Of a stretch of 34,028 nt of DNA, positions 16,110-25,200 are shown in pieces. Both the position numbers and the translations under genes were made by a program. The stretch is from Methylobacter sp. (GTDB lineage: Bacteria; Pseudomonadota; Gammaproteobacteria; Methylococcales; Methylomonadaceae). The stretch is taken from the NCBI GenBank assembly GCA_030679035.1, contig JAUXTH010000084.1:1-34028 (forward strand). The letters are read 5' to 3'. Under the pieces are notes generated by a model. The model was given only the letters and a program-made list of their open reading frames with translations. It was not told where the DNA came from and ran no database searches. The first letter of the stretch is position 1. The number at the start of each line of letters is the position of its first letter.

Positions 16110-17355
16110 TTGCTTGCCTGACAATGTTGGCCTCGGCTTTTAACCGGGTAATCTTATCGCCCATTTTTTCGGCAATCAACGGATAAAGATTAGGCGCAAA
16201 TTCTACCGTTTTATCATCTATTTTTCTTAAGAAGCCGCGGCTTAATAATAAGCCCACGGCGAACATTCTCGACCAGTCTGAGTAACGCCTTGCCCGTTCT
16301 ATTTCGGTCTTTTCGATAGTCATTTCGAGTTCGTCGTTTTTATTGATTCGAAACTCGGTAAACTGCCTTAAGCACTCAAAAACCAGCTCTTCTTCCTCGG
16401 CAGTTAGGGGGCCGGGGGCGGTGAATTCAAGGCGGTATGACAGCAGCACGGTGAAAAAATCAACCATGGCCGCACAAATAAAAGCAAATGCTGAAAAATC
16501 AGACCACATAGCGGCCGAGGGCTGAACGTCGGCTATAAACTGGTTATAAGTCATCAATAACGGCGCTTCCGGCAGGGACTGGCCGATATTGCCGGATAAC
16601 AGGTTGATCTTCAACTGCACATTCTGGAAGTTTTCCAGCATAGCAGAATAGGCACTCTCAATATTCGACGCTACATCCAACTCATTAATGCTGATTTGCA
16701 GTTTTTGGATGTCCTTGTCCAATTCTGAAAAATCATGGTCGAATTTCACCTGCTGTTCTTTTTTCTCCAGATAAATCTGATTGTAATGCTTCCAGAAAGG
16801 GCCTTCGCCGACTTGCTTCTTATAGCCTTCGACAATTTGCGCATGGGTGCCGAAATACGCCTGCTGTACATCGAGCGTCGCTTTTTCCATGTCGGCGCGC
16901 TGTTGTTTTAAAACCTCGCCTTTAATGATCAAGACGCGGTCTACATAGGACTTTATATCGGTTCTGACTTGATTTAAGCGGTTAATATGCAGATTGTCCT
17001 GCTCGGAAATCTCATAAAACTTGAAATAAGAGAATGAAACTGAAGCGGTCAGCGCAATTAACAGGGAACAGACCACGGAAAAATAGCGCATCCGGTTGGC
17101 TTGCCAATGAATCCCGGCAATTTCCAGCGAACAAATAACAATAATGGATTGGATCGCAACGGTAATAACCAGTGCAATCCAGGGGGTGATGAAATTAGAC
17201 AAGCCGTAGTAGGTGGTAAAGCCGGAAGCGACACTCAACATTAATACAATGGGAATCGTCCATATCCTTAACAATCCGACAAATAAGGTCTGGATGCTAT
17301 TAATCAAATAACCCACGCCGGAAGCTCTTATTTTTGAGAATTCAGAATTTTTCAT
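16099..17355 (-). CDS. Multi-pass membrane protein with cytoplasmic coiled coil
   Basis: A 418-residue protein. Three membrane segments lie in the first 110 residues (about 30-50, 57-80, 90-110), a long helical, coiled-coil-prone part spans about 115-260, and a fourth segment follows near 283-305 (FSAFAFICAAMVDFFTVLLS). The C-terminal 110 residues are soluble and may hold a winged-helix-like fold (RYSDWSRMFAVGLLLSRGFL). The layout resembles DUF4407-type proteins, but I cannot assign it. It is the first gene of a two-gene unit with the Band-7-like protein, and the overlapping stop and start imply a 1:1 partner. The pair may form a membrane complex of unknown purpose. The ribosome binding site before ATG 17355 is poor. 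Confidence 0.65.
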   Translation of the reverse strand: MKNSEFSKIRASGVGYLINSIQTLFVGLLRIWTIPIVLMLSVASGFTTYYGLSNFITPWIALVITVAIQSIIVICSLEIAGIHWQANRMRYFSVVCSLLIALTASVSFSYFKFYEISEQDNLHINRLNQVRTDIKSYVDRVLIIKGEVLKQQRADMEKATLDVQQAYFGTHAQIVEGYKKQVGEGPFWKHYNQIYLEKKEQQVKFDHDFSELDKDIQKLQISINELDVASNIESAYSAMLENFQNVQLKINLLSGNIGQSLPEAPLLMTYNQFIADVQPSAAMWSDFSAFAFICAAMVDFFTVLLSYRLEFTAPGPLTAEEEELVFECLRQFTEFRINKNDELEMTIEKTEIERARRYSDWSRMFAVGLLLSRGFLRKIDDKTVEFAPNLYPLIAEKMGDKITRLKAEANIVRQANDA

Positions 17356-17534
17356 TTTAAGGTGACGGTTTTCAGGCTTGTTGCGCTTGGTTGAAAGATT
17401 AACAGCAATTTTTTTATCTTACCTCATCTTGCATGAATATCAGAACTGATTTTTCTCACCTGAAATGGGGTAAATTAAGAATTTTGTAGCGGCAATCTCT
17501 TACGGTTGCCCTGATGATGCGGCGGAGGCTGAAA

Positions 17535-17555
17535 GGGCAGGCACAAGGCCCGCCC
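17535..17555. repeat. GC-rich hairpin repeat downstream of cysN
   Basis: GGGCAGGC (17535-17542) and GCCCGCCC (17548-17555) pair with one mismatch around ACAAG. It resembles a widespread bacterial intergenic repeat that reads GTAGGGGCGGGCCTTGTGCC on the other strand. It lies 12 bp beyond the cysN stop and may help end the minus-strand transcript, but has only TTTC after it in that direction. Confidence 0.5.
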
Positions 17556-17567
17556 CTACCTGCGACT

Positions 17568-19193
17568 CTAATAGATAATCTTTTGATCCTTCAATGCGCT
17601 GTAAATGTCATCAACAGCCTGGGTATCGCTGTCAAAGCCCATATCCGCCAAGTTGGCGCTGTAATCGATGCATAAACAAATTAATCCGGCATTTTTGACG
17701 GCGACTATCAACGATGTGTTTTGAGTCTCTAAAACCGTTGCGGCATGACCGTTATCAAACAGTTTCCGCTCCAGTTGATAGGCGGTTTCCTTGCCGGCCG
17801 ATCCGGACAGAGCAATCGCTGTAGCCTTTTGACTAAAGCGCGCGGCGCGTTCTTCGGGGCTGACCGGTTGCAGGCTTTCCTCGCCGGTGCTGCCGGTAAT
17901 CATGCCCGCGCCGACGGTGCCGTTGGTTAGTCGGTCGATGATGATGAAGGCGCCTGTGCCTTTATGGCTTTGGTAAGGGTCGAAAACCACCGGCGCGTTG
18001 ACTGAAACCGTGCAGGAACCGATCTCGTTCAAGTGCAATTCTGTTGCGTCATGGTGTTCCAGGGTATTGACGTCGATCCGATGGTGAATCGTGGCGATAG
18101 AACCCGGCACACTGCGTGTCGCCAGTTTGATGGTGTATTGGCGACCCGGTGCCAGCGTATTTTCAGCCATCCAAACGATAGTGGCTTTGAACTTGTCCGC
18201 GACGGTTGGCGGTGTCTGTTCGGTGCCGATCAGCATATCGCCGCGACTGACGTCGATCTCGTCTTCCAAGGTCAAGGTGACTGCCATCGGCGGGAAAGCC
18301 TGCTCCAGTTCGCCGTCATAGGTCACGATGGACTTGATTTTGCTGCTCTTGCCTGACGGCAGTGCGGTGATCTTATCGCCTTTTTTGAAAATGCCGGAAG
18401 CGACCGTGCCGCAAAAGCCGCGAAAATCGAGGTTAGGGCGGTTGACGTACTGAACCGGGAAACGGGCATCACTGAAATTGCGGTCATTGGCGATTTCGAT
18501 GCTGTTCAGTGCTTCCATCAGCGGCAGGCCTGTAAACCAGGGCATGTGTGCGCTGGGATTGACCACGTTATCGCCGTCCAGCGCCGACATCGGGATAAAG
18601 GTGATGTCTTGTAAAGCCAGCGACCGGGTAAAATCCAGATAATCCTGTTTGATTTTGTCAAAAGTCGCTTCGCTGTACTCAACCAGGTCCATCTTGTTGA
18701 CCGCGACGATGATGTGATGAATGCCCAGCAACGACGCGATAAAGCTGTGCCGCTTGGTCTGGGTTTGCACGCCGTAACGGGCATCGATCAGGATAATCGC
18801 CAAATCGCAGGTTGACGCACCGGTCGCCATGTTGCGGGTGTACTGCTCGTGTCCCGGGGTGTCGGCAATAATGAACTTGCGCGTAGCGGTAGAAAAATAG
18901 CGGTATGCCACATCAATGGTAATGCCTTGTTCGCGTTCGGCTTGCAGGCCGTCAACCAGCAAGGCCAGATCGATCTTGCCTGCACCGGTGGTGCCTGACT
19001 TGGCGCTGTCGGCCTGAACGGCGGCCAATTGATCTTCATAGATCATTTTGGAGTCGTGCAGCAGACGGCCGATCAGCGTGCTTTTGCCGTCGTCGACATT
19101 GCCGCAGGTTAAAAAGCGCAATAATTCCTTGCGTTCGTGTTGCGCCAAATACGCGTCTATATCGGTACTGATTAAATCGGATTGGTGGGACAT
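17568..19193 (-). CDS. cysN: Sulfate adenylyltransferase subunit 1 (GTPase) with degenerate APS-kinase-like tail
   Basis: A 541-residue protein. Residues 1-430 are a normal CysN, the GTPase that drives APS synthesis by CysD: G1 motif [14 protein letters not shown] near 31-44, [17 protein letters not shown], and NKMDLV, followed by EF-Tu-like beta-barrel domains. CysN alone is about 475 residues and CysN-CysC fusions about 630, so this one is in between. The last 85-90 residues resemble a shrunken APS kinase: [10 protein letters not shown] replaces the Walker A GLSGAGKST, and [16 protein letters not shown] and [10 protein letters not shown] match conserved segments, but the middle of the kinase is missing. 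The kinase is surely inactive. cysD lies on the same strand but is separated by an ATPase-DUF4276 pair. Confidence 0.93.
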   Translation of the reverse strand: MSHQSDLISTDIDAYLAQHERKELLRFLTCGNVDDGKSTLIGRLLHDSKMIYEDQLAAVQADSAKSGTTGAGKIDLALLVDGLQAEREQGITIDVAYRYFSTATRKFIIADTPGHEQYTRNMATGASTCDLAIILIDARYGVQTQTKRHSFIASLLGIHHIIVAVNKMDLVEYSEATFDKIKQDYLDFTRSLALQDITFIPMSALDGDNVVNPSAHMPWFTGLPLMEALNSIEIANDRNFSDARFPVQYVNRPNLDFRGFCGTVASGIFKKGDKITALPSGKSSKIKSIVTYDGELEQAFPPMAVTLTLEDEIDVSRGDMLIGTEQTPPTVADKFKATIVWMAENTLAPGRQYTIKLATRSVPGSIATIHHRIDVNTLEHHDATELHLNEIGSCTVSVNAPVVFDPYQSHKGTGAFIIIDRLTNGTVGAGMITGSTGEESLQPVSPEERAARFSQKATAIALSGSAGKETAYQLERKLFDNGHAATVLETQNTSLIVAVKNAGLICLCIDYSANLADMGFDSDTQAVDDIYSALKDQKIIY

Positions 19194-19239
19194 GGGGCTT
19201 CCTGAACTGTAAAAACTGAACGTAAATTAATCAGAGCGA

Positions 19240-19860
19240 TTAACGAGATGGAGTAAGAAATTTTGATGGGTCTTTAAGTGTATCGCGTAGCCTCTCAGCA
19301 TAAGGGCTATTTGCAATAACTTTATTTGCATCTATTTTGCTTAATATGTCAAAAGAATTTTCGCCTTTGCTATATTCACCTTTAGTGGTATCTCTGGTAG
19401 CTTTTTTTAGACTTTCCATTAAAGTACTTTTAGGAATATCTTCTATATTGGTATTTTTAGGCAAAACATTTCGATGAAAATTTTTATTGTAATAGTTGGC
19501 GAGCGATTCTTTATCCGCCATAAACCATGCTTCCATACATTCAACCATAAAATGTAAATGATCTTTGGTAGCATTTTTTGGCTTATTCCAATTATCACCT
19601 TGTCGCAAAAAAACGTGCTGCCAAACATCCATTTTATCTTTAACGGGTTCTTCACTATCGACCAATAACAAACAATGTTCATTACGTTTTAAACCAATGC
19701 AAAAACGATGATATGCTTTATCACGTCCACCACAAGCAACAATTGCAGCTCTGATACCTAATTTATTAAAAAACTCCTTAAATCCTCTACGACATTCTTT
19801 TGCTAACCTTTGATTATCATTTCCACCACCCTCAACGTAAATTGTAATTTCCTTTACCAT
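19240..19860 (-). CDS. DUF4276 TOPRIM-like protein, partner of the AAA ATPase
   Basis: A 206-residue protein of the DUF4276 type. EITIYVEGGGN (E10) at the start, LLLVDSEEPV (D68, E70) in the middle and FMVECMEAWFMAD (105-116) are its signature, followed by LPKNTNIEDIPKSTL and ATRDTTKGEYSKG. The E...DxE layout resembles the TOPRIM nuclease site of OLD proteins and of DUF4435 (AriB) in PARIS, where an ATPase controls a TOPRIM partner. The ATG overlaps the ATPase stop by 7 nt and has a perfect GGAGG 6 nt upstream, inside the ATPase gene. Codons are AT-rich compared with cysD and cysN, which flank the pair. A nuclease or toxin effector role is inference; DUF4276 has no role I can cite. Confidence 0.8.
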   Translation of the reverse strand: MVKEITIYVEGGGNDNQRLAKECRRGFKEFFNKLGIRAAIVACGGRDKAYHRFCIGLKRNEHCLLLVDSEEPVKDKMDVWQHVFLRQGDNWNKPKNATKDHLHFMVECMEAWFMADKESLANYYNKNFHRNVLPKNTNIEDIPKSTLMESLKKATRDTTKGEYSKGENSFDILSKIDANKVIANSPYAERLRDTLKDPSKFLTPSR

Positions 19861-21038
19861 CTATTTCCTCCAAATTCGCCGCTACGCCATAATTTTCCTA
19901 ATTTATAGTCTTTATAGTCGGCTAACCATTCTATTAAGTCATTCTGTTTTAAGCTCTTAACAGTGGTTGAACCTTTATATTTATCAAAAACCAAAACTGC
20001 TTCCGGCATATCGGTTAAATCATCGATTAAATCAGGCGAATGCGTGGTAATAATCACTTGAGTTTTTTGTGCCGCCTCTTTTAATAAATCACACAATGTT
20101 GGCAATATATCAGGATGCAAACCCAATTCTGGTTCTTCGATACAAATTAATGGTGGTGGATTTGGGTGCAATAAAATAGCTAATAATGAAAGATAGCGCA
20201 ATGTCCCATCGGATAAACGCGTAGCTGGAATTGGAGAATTAAAGTTACTTTCCTGAAAAAATATTTCTACATACCCACTATGAACTCGAAGATCAAAATC
20301 TTCAATATCTTCATAAAATAGTTTTAGTGCCTCTAATAATTTCTTTTTAGCATCTCTATTTTGGCGCAAGCTATTTAGAATAAGAGCCAAATTAATTATA
20401 TTTTCTTCTAAAAAGTCATTAGGTAAATCAGCTCTCTGTGGTTTGCGTGATGGGGTATATCTACCAAATTGCCATTCTCTATAAAGCCGTATTTTTTGAT
20501 AATTGCTACTTAAATACGACATTTCTGGATAGGCATCTGGGTCTTGGCGTTGCGCTAATATAGATTGGTCTGTTTCAATATTTTCCCAATGTAATACTCT
20601 TTTACGAGATTTTACTTTTTCATTAACGGTAGCTTTCTTACCATCATATCTATAATAAAAATATTTTTGGTCATAACCAGCTCCTGAGTACATCTCTTCA
20701 TTTTCAATTAATTCATTAATGACTTCAATGCGATAGTTCGTTGCGCGAAACTTAAGCGTATGTCGAAGCGCTTGTTGCCCCTTGGGGTTTTGTATAACTG
20801 CCTCTATTTGGGCAATAGGATTTTCTTCGCCTTTCCATAACCATTCTTCAATGCCACCCCCATCGCGGACAGCCTTAGTTAAATCTTTGGGCATTGCTTG
20901 TAACAAACTAATGGCTTCTATTAAATTAGATTTACCAGAGCCATTAGCGCCAATCAGTACATTTAAGCCTTTATTAAAGCTAATCTCAGTTGTCGCACCG
21001 AAGGACAATAAGTTAGTTAGTTTGATGGTTTTTAACAT
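19854..21038 (-). CDS. AAA family (RecF/OLD-like, AAA_21 type) ATPase
   Basis: A 394-residue ABC-like ATPase. Walker A GANGSGKS is at 30-37, an ABC-like signature RLSDGTLRYLSLLAILL near 270-286, Walker B LICIEEPELGLHPD near 296-310 and the H-loop ITTHSPDLIDDL near 330. Such ATPases (OLD, AriA, PtuA, RecF-like) act as sensors or regulators beside nucleases or toxins in phage defence. I set the start at 21038 (MLKTIKLTNLLSFG), 7 bp after the cysD stop. An upstream ATG at 21095 lies within cysD and adds an unrelated leader. It is followed with a 7-nt overlap by the DUF4276 gene. It is likely cotranscribed with cysD, as no terminator is seen between them. Confidence 0.85.
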   Translation of the reverse strand: MLKTIKLTNLLSFGATTEISFNKGLNVLIGANGSGKSNLIEAISLLQAMPKDLTKAVRDGGGIEEWLWKGEENPIAQIEAVIQNPKGQQALRHTLKFRATNYRIEVINELIENEEMYSGAGYDQKYFYYRYDGKKATVNEKVKSRKRVLHWENIETDQSILAQRQDPDAYPEMSYLSSNYQKIRLYREWQFGRYTPSRKPQRADLPNDFLEENIINLALILNSLRQNRDAKKKLLEALKLFYEDIEDFDLRVHSGYVEIFFQESNFNSPIPATRLSDGTLRYLSLLAILLHPNPPPLICIEEPELGLHPDILPTLCDLLKEAAQKTQVIITTHSPDLIDDLTDMPEAVLVFDKYKGSTTVKSLKQNDLIEWLADYKDYKLGKLWRSGEFGGNRW

Positions 21039-21045
21039 GTGTTTT

Positions 21046-21954
21046 TTAAAAATACCCTTCGCGCTTTTTCTGCTCCATGGAACCGGATTGGTCATGGTCT
21101 ATCAACCGTCCTTGCCGTTCTGAGGTGGTGGTCAACAGCATTTCCTGAATGATTTCCGGTAGCGTCGTGGCGGTTGATTCAACTGCGCCGGTCAGCGGAT
21201 AACAGCCCAAGGTTCGGAAACGCACCATTTTCATTTCAACTTTTTCATCAGGGCCGATCGGCATACGCTCATCGTCAACCATGATTAACATGCCGTCGCG
21301 GTTAACGACGGGGCGTTCCTTGGCGAAATACAAGGGCACGATCGGGATGTTTTCCAGGTGGATGTATTGCCATATGTCCAGCTCCGTCCAGTTGGACAAT
21401 GGGAATACCCGAATGCTTTCGCCTTTGTCTATTTTGCCGTTGTAGATGTTCCATAATTCGGGGCGCTGGTTTTTTGGATCCCAACGGTGATTCTTGTCGC
21501 GGAACGAATACACCCGTTCCTTGGCGCGGGATTTTTCCTCGTCGCGCCGTGCGCCGCCGAATGCCGCATCGAACTGGTATTTGTCCAAGGCCTGCTTGAG
21601 GCCGTCGGTTTTCATCACGTCGGTGTGTTTTTTACTGCCGTGCGTGAACGGTCCGATACCCTGTTCTATGCCTTCCGGATTGACATGAATCAGCAATTCG
21701 AGGCCCAGTTTTTTGATCATCTGGTCGCGAAACTCGATCATTTCCTTGAACTTCCAGGTGGTATCCACATGCAGCAACGGGAACGGAGGTTTGCCCGGAT
21801 AAAAGGCTTTCATGGTCAAATGCAGCATCACGGCAGAGTCTTTGCCGACCGAATACAACATCACCGGACGTTCAAATTCGGCTGCGACTTCACGGATAAT
21901 ATGAATGCTCTCAGCTTCCAGTTGTTTAAGGTGGGTCAGTTTATAATCAGTCAT
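21046..21954 (-). CDS. cysD: Sulfate adenylyltransferase subunit 2
   Basis: A 302-residue ATP-pyrophosphatase subunit of ATP sulfurylase, which makes adenylyl sulfate (APS) from ATP and sulfate together with CysN. The sequence tracks E. coli CysD throughout: [20 protein letters not shown], the PP-loop [41 protein letters not shown] and the end [20 protein letters not shown]. The start at 21954 (MTDYKLTHL) matches the family; the frame extends to 22005 but the extra residues are not conserved. Normally cysN follows directly. Here two unrelated genes (19240-21038) intervene. It supplies sulfide for cysteine synthesis, but no APS or PAPS reductase is in the window. Confidence 0.96.
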   Translation of the reverse strand: MTDYKLTHLKQLEAESIHIIREVAAEFERPVMLYSVGKDSAVMLHLTMKAFYPGKPPFPLLHVDTTWKFKEMIEFRDQMIKKLGLELLIHVNPEGIEQGIGPFTHGSKKHTDVMKTDGLKQALDKYQFDAAFGGARRDEEKSRAKERVYSFRDKNHRWDPKNQRPELWNIYNGKIDKGESIRVFPLSNWTELDIWQYIHLENIPIVPLYFAKERPVVNRDGMLIMVDDERMPIGPDEKVEMKMVRFRTLGCYPLTGAVESTATTLPEIIQEMLLTTTSERQGRLIDHDQSGSMEQKKREGYF

Positions 21955-22201
21955 TAAAAGTCCGTCAGGTTTGGAAGTCGCGCTATGTTTGTTGAATGCG
22001 CACAATAAGAAGCCGGTTATTTTAATTTGAACGGGCTTTTAATGCCAGATTTGCTTGGGATTTATTGAGGCTTGATCAAGTTACGATGCGTGCAATGAAG
22101 TTTGAAAAAAACTCAAGGCACTTATTCGACTGGCTTGTTGCGGGTAATTTAGCTGGAACCATACGGCATTTTAATGAGGCCGGATTTTAGATAATAGCGT
22201 C

Positions 22202-22230
22202 TTGATGGTATTATTCGTCCGACGTATACA
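22202..22230 (+). promoter_or_regulatory. Sigma70-like promoter before the GGDEF-EAL gene
   Basis: TTGATG (22202-22207) and TATACA (22225-22230) are separated by exactly 17 bp. The predicted start, about 7 nt after the -10, leaves only some 6 nt before ATG 22243, so the transcript would be almost leaderless unless transcription also starts further upstream. Confidence 0.45.
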
Positions 22231-22242
22231 AATAGAGAATAC

Positions 22243-24771
22243 ATGAGCAATTTTGATTTACATGCTATTTCGATAAAGGATATTACCCAAACCACTTTAT
22301 TGACCTGCTTGCCCAATGAGACGATGCATGATGCGGCGGTCAAAATGGCGGAGCAAAACTGTAGTGCAATCTTGATTGCGGTGGACGATGAAATTATTGG
22401 CATCTGGACGGAACGGGATGTACTGAGATTCGATTTTTCATCGGCTGATGCGCGATCCACGCCTGTTTCCGAAGGCATGAGCAGTCCGGTAATCTGCGTT
22501 AATGAAAATGTGAGTCTCGAGGAAGTCTCGCTTAAATTTAAAAAAGACGGTGTGCGTCATTATGTCGTGATCAATGATCAGGGCAAACAGCAGGGCATCG
22601 TTTCTCAAGCCGACGTGATCAAGAAACACAATTTTGAGTTTTTCCTGGTTTTAAAAACGGCAGGCAGTGTGTTAAAGCCGATTCCGCCGGTCATTCAATC
22701 AACGCAGAACCTGGCACAGGCCAGCAGACTGATGCATTCTTCGCATTCCGATGCGATACGGGTTGAGTTTCCCGATGAATCGGTCGGCATCCTGACTGAG
22801 CGGGATGTAGTCAAGGCGCTGGCTTCTGTCATGCTCAACCCGATTGTTGCGGACTACGCCAGCCGAGATCTGGTTACCGTTAACGAGAACGAAAGCCTTT
22901 ATCAGGCCAAGAAAATCATGCTAAAAAACGGTTTTCGGCATCTTGGCGTGACTGATCATAAAAATAACCTAATCGGCATCATCAACCTGACTGACATCTT
23001 GGCGGGATTTCGCAGCACCTATGTCGAAGAGCTTAAAGAATCTCTGGCGCACAGGGATGTATTGTTAAGAGACTCGTTAAAAAGCTTGGGTTTGGCGAAA
23101 AAGATTATTGATAATACCCAGGAAGGCGTTATCACTACCGATAAATATGTGATTATTCAGACCTGTAACGCCGGCTTCACTAGGATTACCGGTTACACGG
23201 AAGAGGAAGTTATCGGTAAAACACCCTCCATTATCAGTTCGGGGCGGCATGATAAAAAGTTTTATGACGCGATGTGGGAAAAAATCAATAAATACGGTTT
23301 CTGGCAAGGTGAAATCTGGAACCGGCGCAAAAACGGCGAGGTTTATCCCGAATTGCTGACCATCACTGAAATCCGCGATGATGAAACTAATGAGATCAGC
23401 AATTACGCGGCTATTTTTAGCGATATTAGCCAGTTAAAAAGTGATGAGGAAGAAATCAAACGACTGGCGTTTTATGACCCGTTAACCGAATTACCCAATC
23501 GGCGTTTATTGAATGATCGTTTGGAGCAGGAGCTGGCGATTACCGGACGGTCGGGCAAGAACGGCGCGCTTTTATTTATTGATCTCGATCATTTCAAGAA
23601 TATTAATGAAACCCTCGGACATTCGGCCGGGGACAGGGTTCTTGTGGAAGTCGCTTACCGATTAAAGCTTCGCATCAGGGATTGCGACACGGTTGCCCGT
23701 ATCAGCAGCGACGAGTTTGTGGTTATTTTGACCGAATTGAGCGAGCAAATAGAGCCGGCCTGCAATGAGGTCAGCCAGATTGCGGAAAAACTGCAACAGA
23801 CTATTTGCCAGGTTTATTCGGTCATGAACCACAAGCTCTATATTTCTTCCAGCATCGGTATTGCGATGTTCTCGGAGAGCTCCGGCATACCCCCTGACGA
23901 CTTGCTTAAACAGGCCGGTACAGCGATGTACCGTGCTAAAGAAAGCGGTCGTAATATGTTGCAGTTTTTTCAGGACAGTATGCAGGAAGCCGCGATGGAA
24001 AGGATGCTGATCGAAAAAGAGCTGCGTCAGGCGCTGGATGGGAAGCAGCTGTCCTTGTATTATCAGCCTCAGGTTGATTATCACGGCAATCTTATCGGGG
24101 CTGAAGCTCTTATTCGCTGGAATCACCCTAAAAAGGGATTTATTCCACCCGACAAGTTTATCCCTATCGCAGAAGAATGCGGCCTGATCCAGGCGGTGGG
24201 TTCTTGGGTGCTTGAGCAAGCATTTATCCACCTTAGGCAGTGGGATAGGCAGCAGGTACATTTGCCGCATTTGGCGATTAATATCAGTCCGCGGCAGTTC
24301 TATCATGATGATTTTATGGGGATACTGGCCAAGCTTGTTAAGCAATACCAGATAAGCCCGTCAAGAATCATGCTGGAATTTACCGAAGGGCTGTTGATGA
24401 ACGATGTCGATGCAGCTATCGACAAAATCAAGCAGTTGAAAAAATTGGGTTATACCTTTTCGATAGACGACTTTGGCACCGGCTACTCATCACTGAGTTA
24501 TCTGAAGCATTTGCCGGTGGATCAGCTGAAAATTGATAAATCCTTTGTTGAAGATATTACTAAAAATGAAGACGATGCCGTATTTGTGGGGACTATTATT
24601 GCGATAGCTCAACACATGAATTTGAGTGTTGTCGCGGAAGGTGTTGAATCGAAAATGGAGCTGGAGTTTTTAAAGGAAAACGGCTGTCCCTGCTATCAGG
24701 GTTATTATTTCAGCAAGCCGTTGCCTGATGACCAATTTTTTGAGCATTGGTTGAAACAGACGAAGCAATAA
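22243..24771 (+). CDS. CBS-PAS-GGDEF-EAL signalling protein (likely c-di-GMP phosphodiesterase)
   Basis: An 842-residue cytosolic protein with no membrane segment. Residues 1-265 hold four CBS motifs in two pairs (TERDVLRF and TERDVVKA are typical), followed by a short helix and a PAS domain at about 285-400 (GVITTDKYVIIQTCNAGFTR). A GGDEF domain (about 405-570) carries SSDEF at 488-492 in place of GGDEF, so cyclase activity is doubtful; it may bind GTP and regulate. The EAL domain (about 585-840) is intact: EAL at 621-623, NISPRQF, EFTEG, IDDFGTGYSS, KIDKSFV and VVAEGVE. It probably degrades c-di-GMP under control of adenine nucleotides (CBS) and a PAS signal. A BamE-like lipoprotein follows 45 bp later. 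Confidence 0.92.
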   Translation: MSNFDLHAISIKDITQTTLLTCLPNETMHDAAVKMAEQNCSAILIAVDDEIIGIWTERDVLRFDFSSADARSTPVSEGMSSPVICVNENVSLEEVSLKFKKDGVRHYVVINDQGKQQGIVSQADVIKKHNFEFFLVLKTAGSVLKPIPPVIQSTQNLAQASRLMHSSHSDAIRVEFPDESVGILTERDVVKALASVMLNPIVADYASRDLVTVNENESLYQAKKIMLKNGFRHLGVTDHKNNLIGIINLTDILAGFRSTYVEELKESLAHRDVLLRDSLKSLGLAKKIIDNTQEGVITTDKYVIIQTCNAGFTRITGYTEEEVIGKTPSIISSGRHDKKFYDAMWEKINKYGFWQGEIWNRRKNGEVYPELLTITEIRDDETNEISNYAAIFSDISQLKSDEEEIKRLAFYDPLTELPNRRLLNDRLEQELAITGRSGKNGALLFIDLDHFKNINETLGHSAGDRVLVEVAYRLKLRIRDCDTVARISSDEFVVILTELSEQIEPACNEVSQIAEKLQQTICQVYSVMNHKLYISSSIGIAMFSESSGIPPDDLLKQAGTAMYRAKESGRNMLQFFQDSMQEAAMERMLIEKELRQALDGKQLSLYYQPQVDYHGNLIGAEALIRWNHPKKGFIPPDKFIPIAEECGLIQAVGSWVLEQAFIHLRQWDRQQVHLPHLAINISPRQFYHDDFMGILAKLVKQYQISPSRIMLEFTEGLLMNDVDAAIDKIKQLKKLGYTFSIDDFGTGYSSLSYLKHLPVDQLKIDKSFVEDITKNEDDAVFVGTIIAIAQHMNLSVVAEGVESKMELEFLKENGCPCYQGYYFSKPLPDDQFFEHWLKQTKQ

Positions 24772-24816
24772 TTTAATTAAATATCACACTGTTTTTTAAC
24801 AGGATAGGGAATAAAA

Positions 24817-25158
24817 ATGAAAATTGATTTTTTGTGTTCAGCACGATTTGGTGGGTTGTTGCGAAGTTTGGTTGTGGTGACGTTTCTGATGACTTCAGGC
24901 TGCGCCACGGTAGGTCATGAGTTCCCTACAGCTCCGGTATCAACCATCAAGATAGGGGAGACAACCCAGAACGACATCTATACCACGTTTGGGGCCCCAT
25001 GGAGAACAGGTCTTGATAATGGCATGAAGACATGGACTTACGGCAACTACTATTACACTCTATTTGGTGATGGCAGCACCGAAGATCTGGTTATTAAATT
25101 TGATAAGAATGGTGTGGTTGCGTCCTTTGTATTCAATACTACCAAACGTTCTAAATGA
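24817..25158 (+). CDS. BamE/SmpA-OmlA-like small lipoprotein
   Basis: A 113-residue protein with a signal sequence ending in MTSGC (C29 as the lipidated residue). The mature part has the small BamE-fold pattern: IKIGETTQNDIYTTFGAPWR (helix-turn with 'FG.P') followed by beta strands TWTYGNYYYTLFGDG and LVIKFDKNGVVASFVF. True BamE assembles outer-membrane proteins. This may be a relative with another job, since many such lipoproteins share the fold. It follows the GGDEF-EAL gene by 45 bp and may be cotranscribed. AGGGA lies upstream of ATG 24817. Confidence 0.75.
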   Translation: MKIDFLCSARFGGLLRSLVVVTFLMTSGCATVGHEFPTAPVSTIKIGETTQNDIYTTFGAPWRTGLDNGMKTWTYGNYYYTLFGDGSTEDLVIKFDKNGVVASFVFNTTKRSK

Positions 25159-25200
25159 GCCAGTTGGTATATTCAATAAAACGTAAGTAGGTTGTTAATT

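Noticed and set aside
23662-24345. 227-codon minus-strand frame inside the GGDEF-EAL gene
   Set aside because: Antisense to a conserved signalling domain; no ribosome binding site or known motif.
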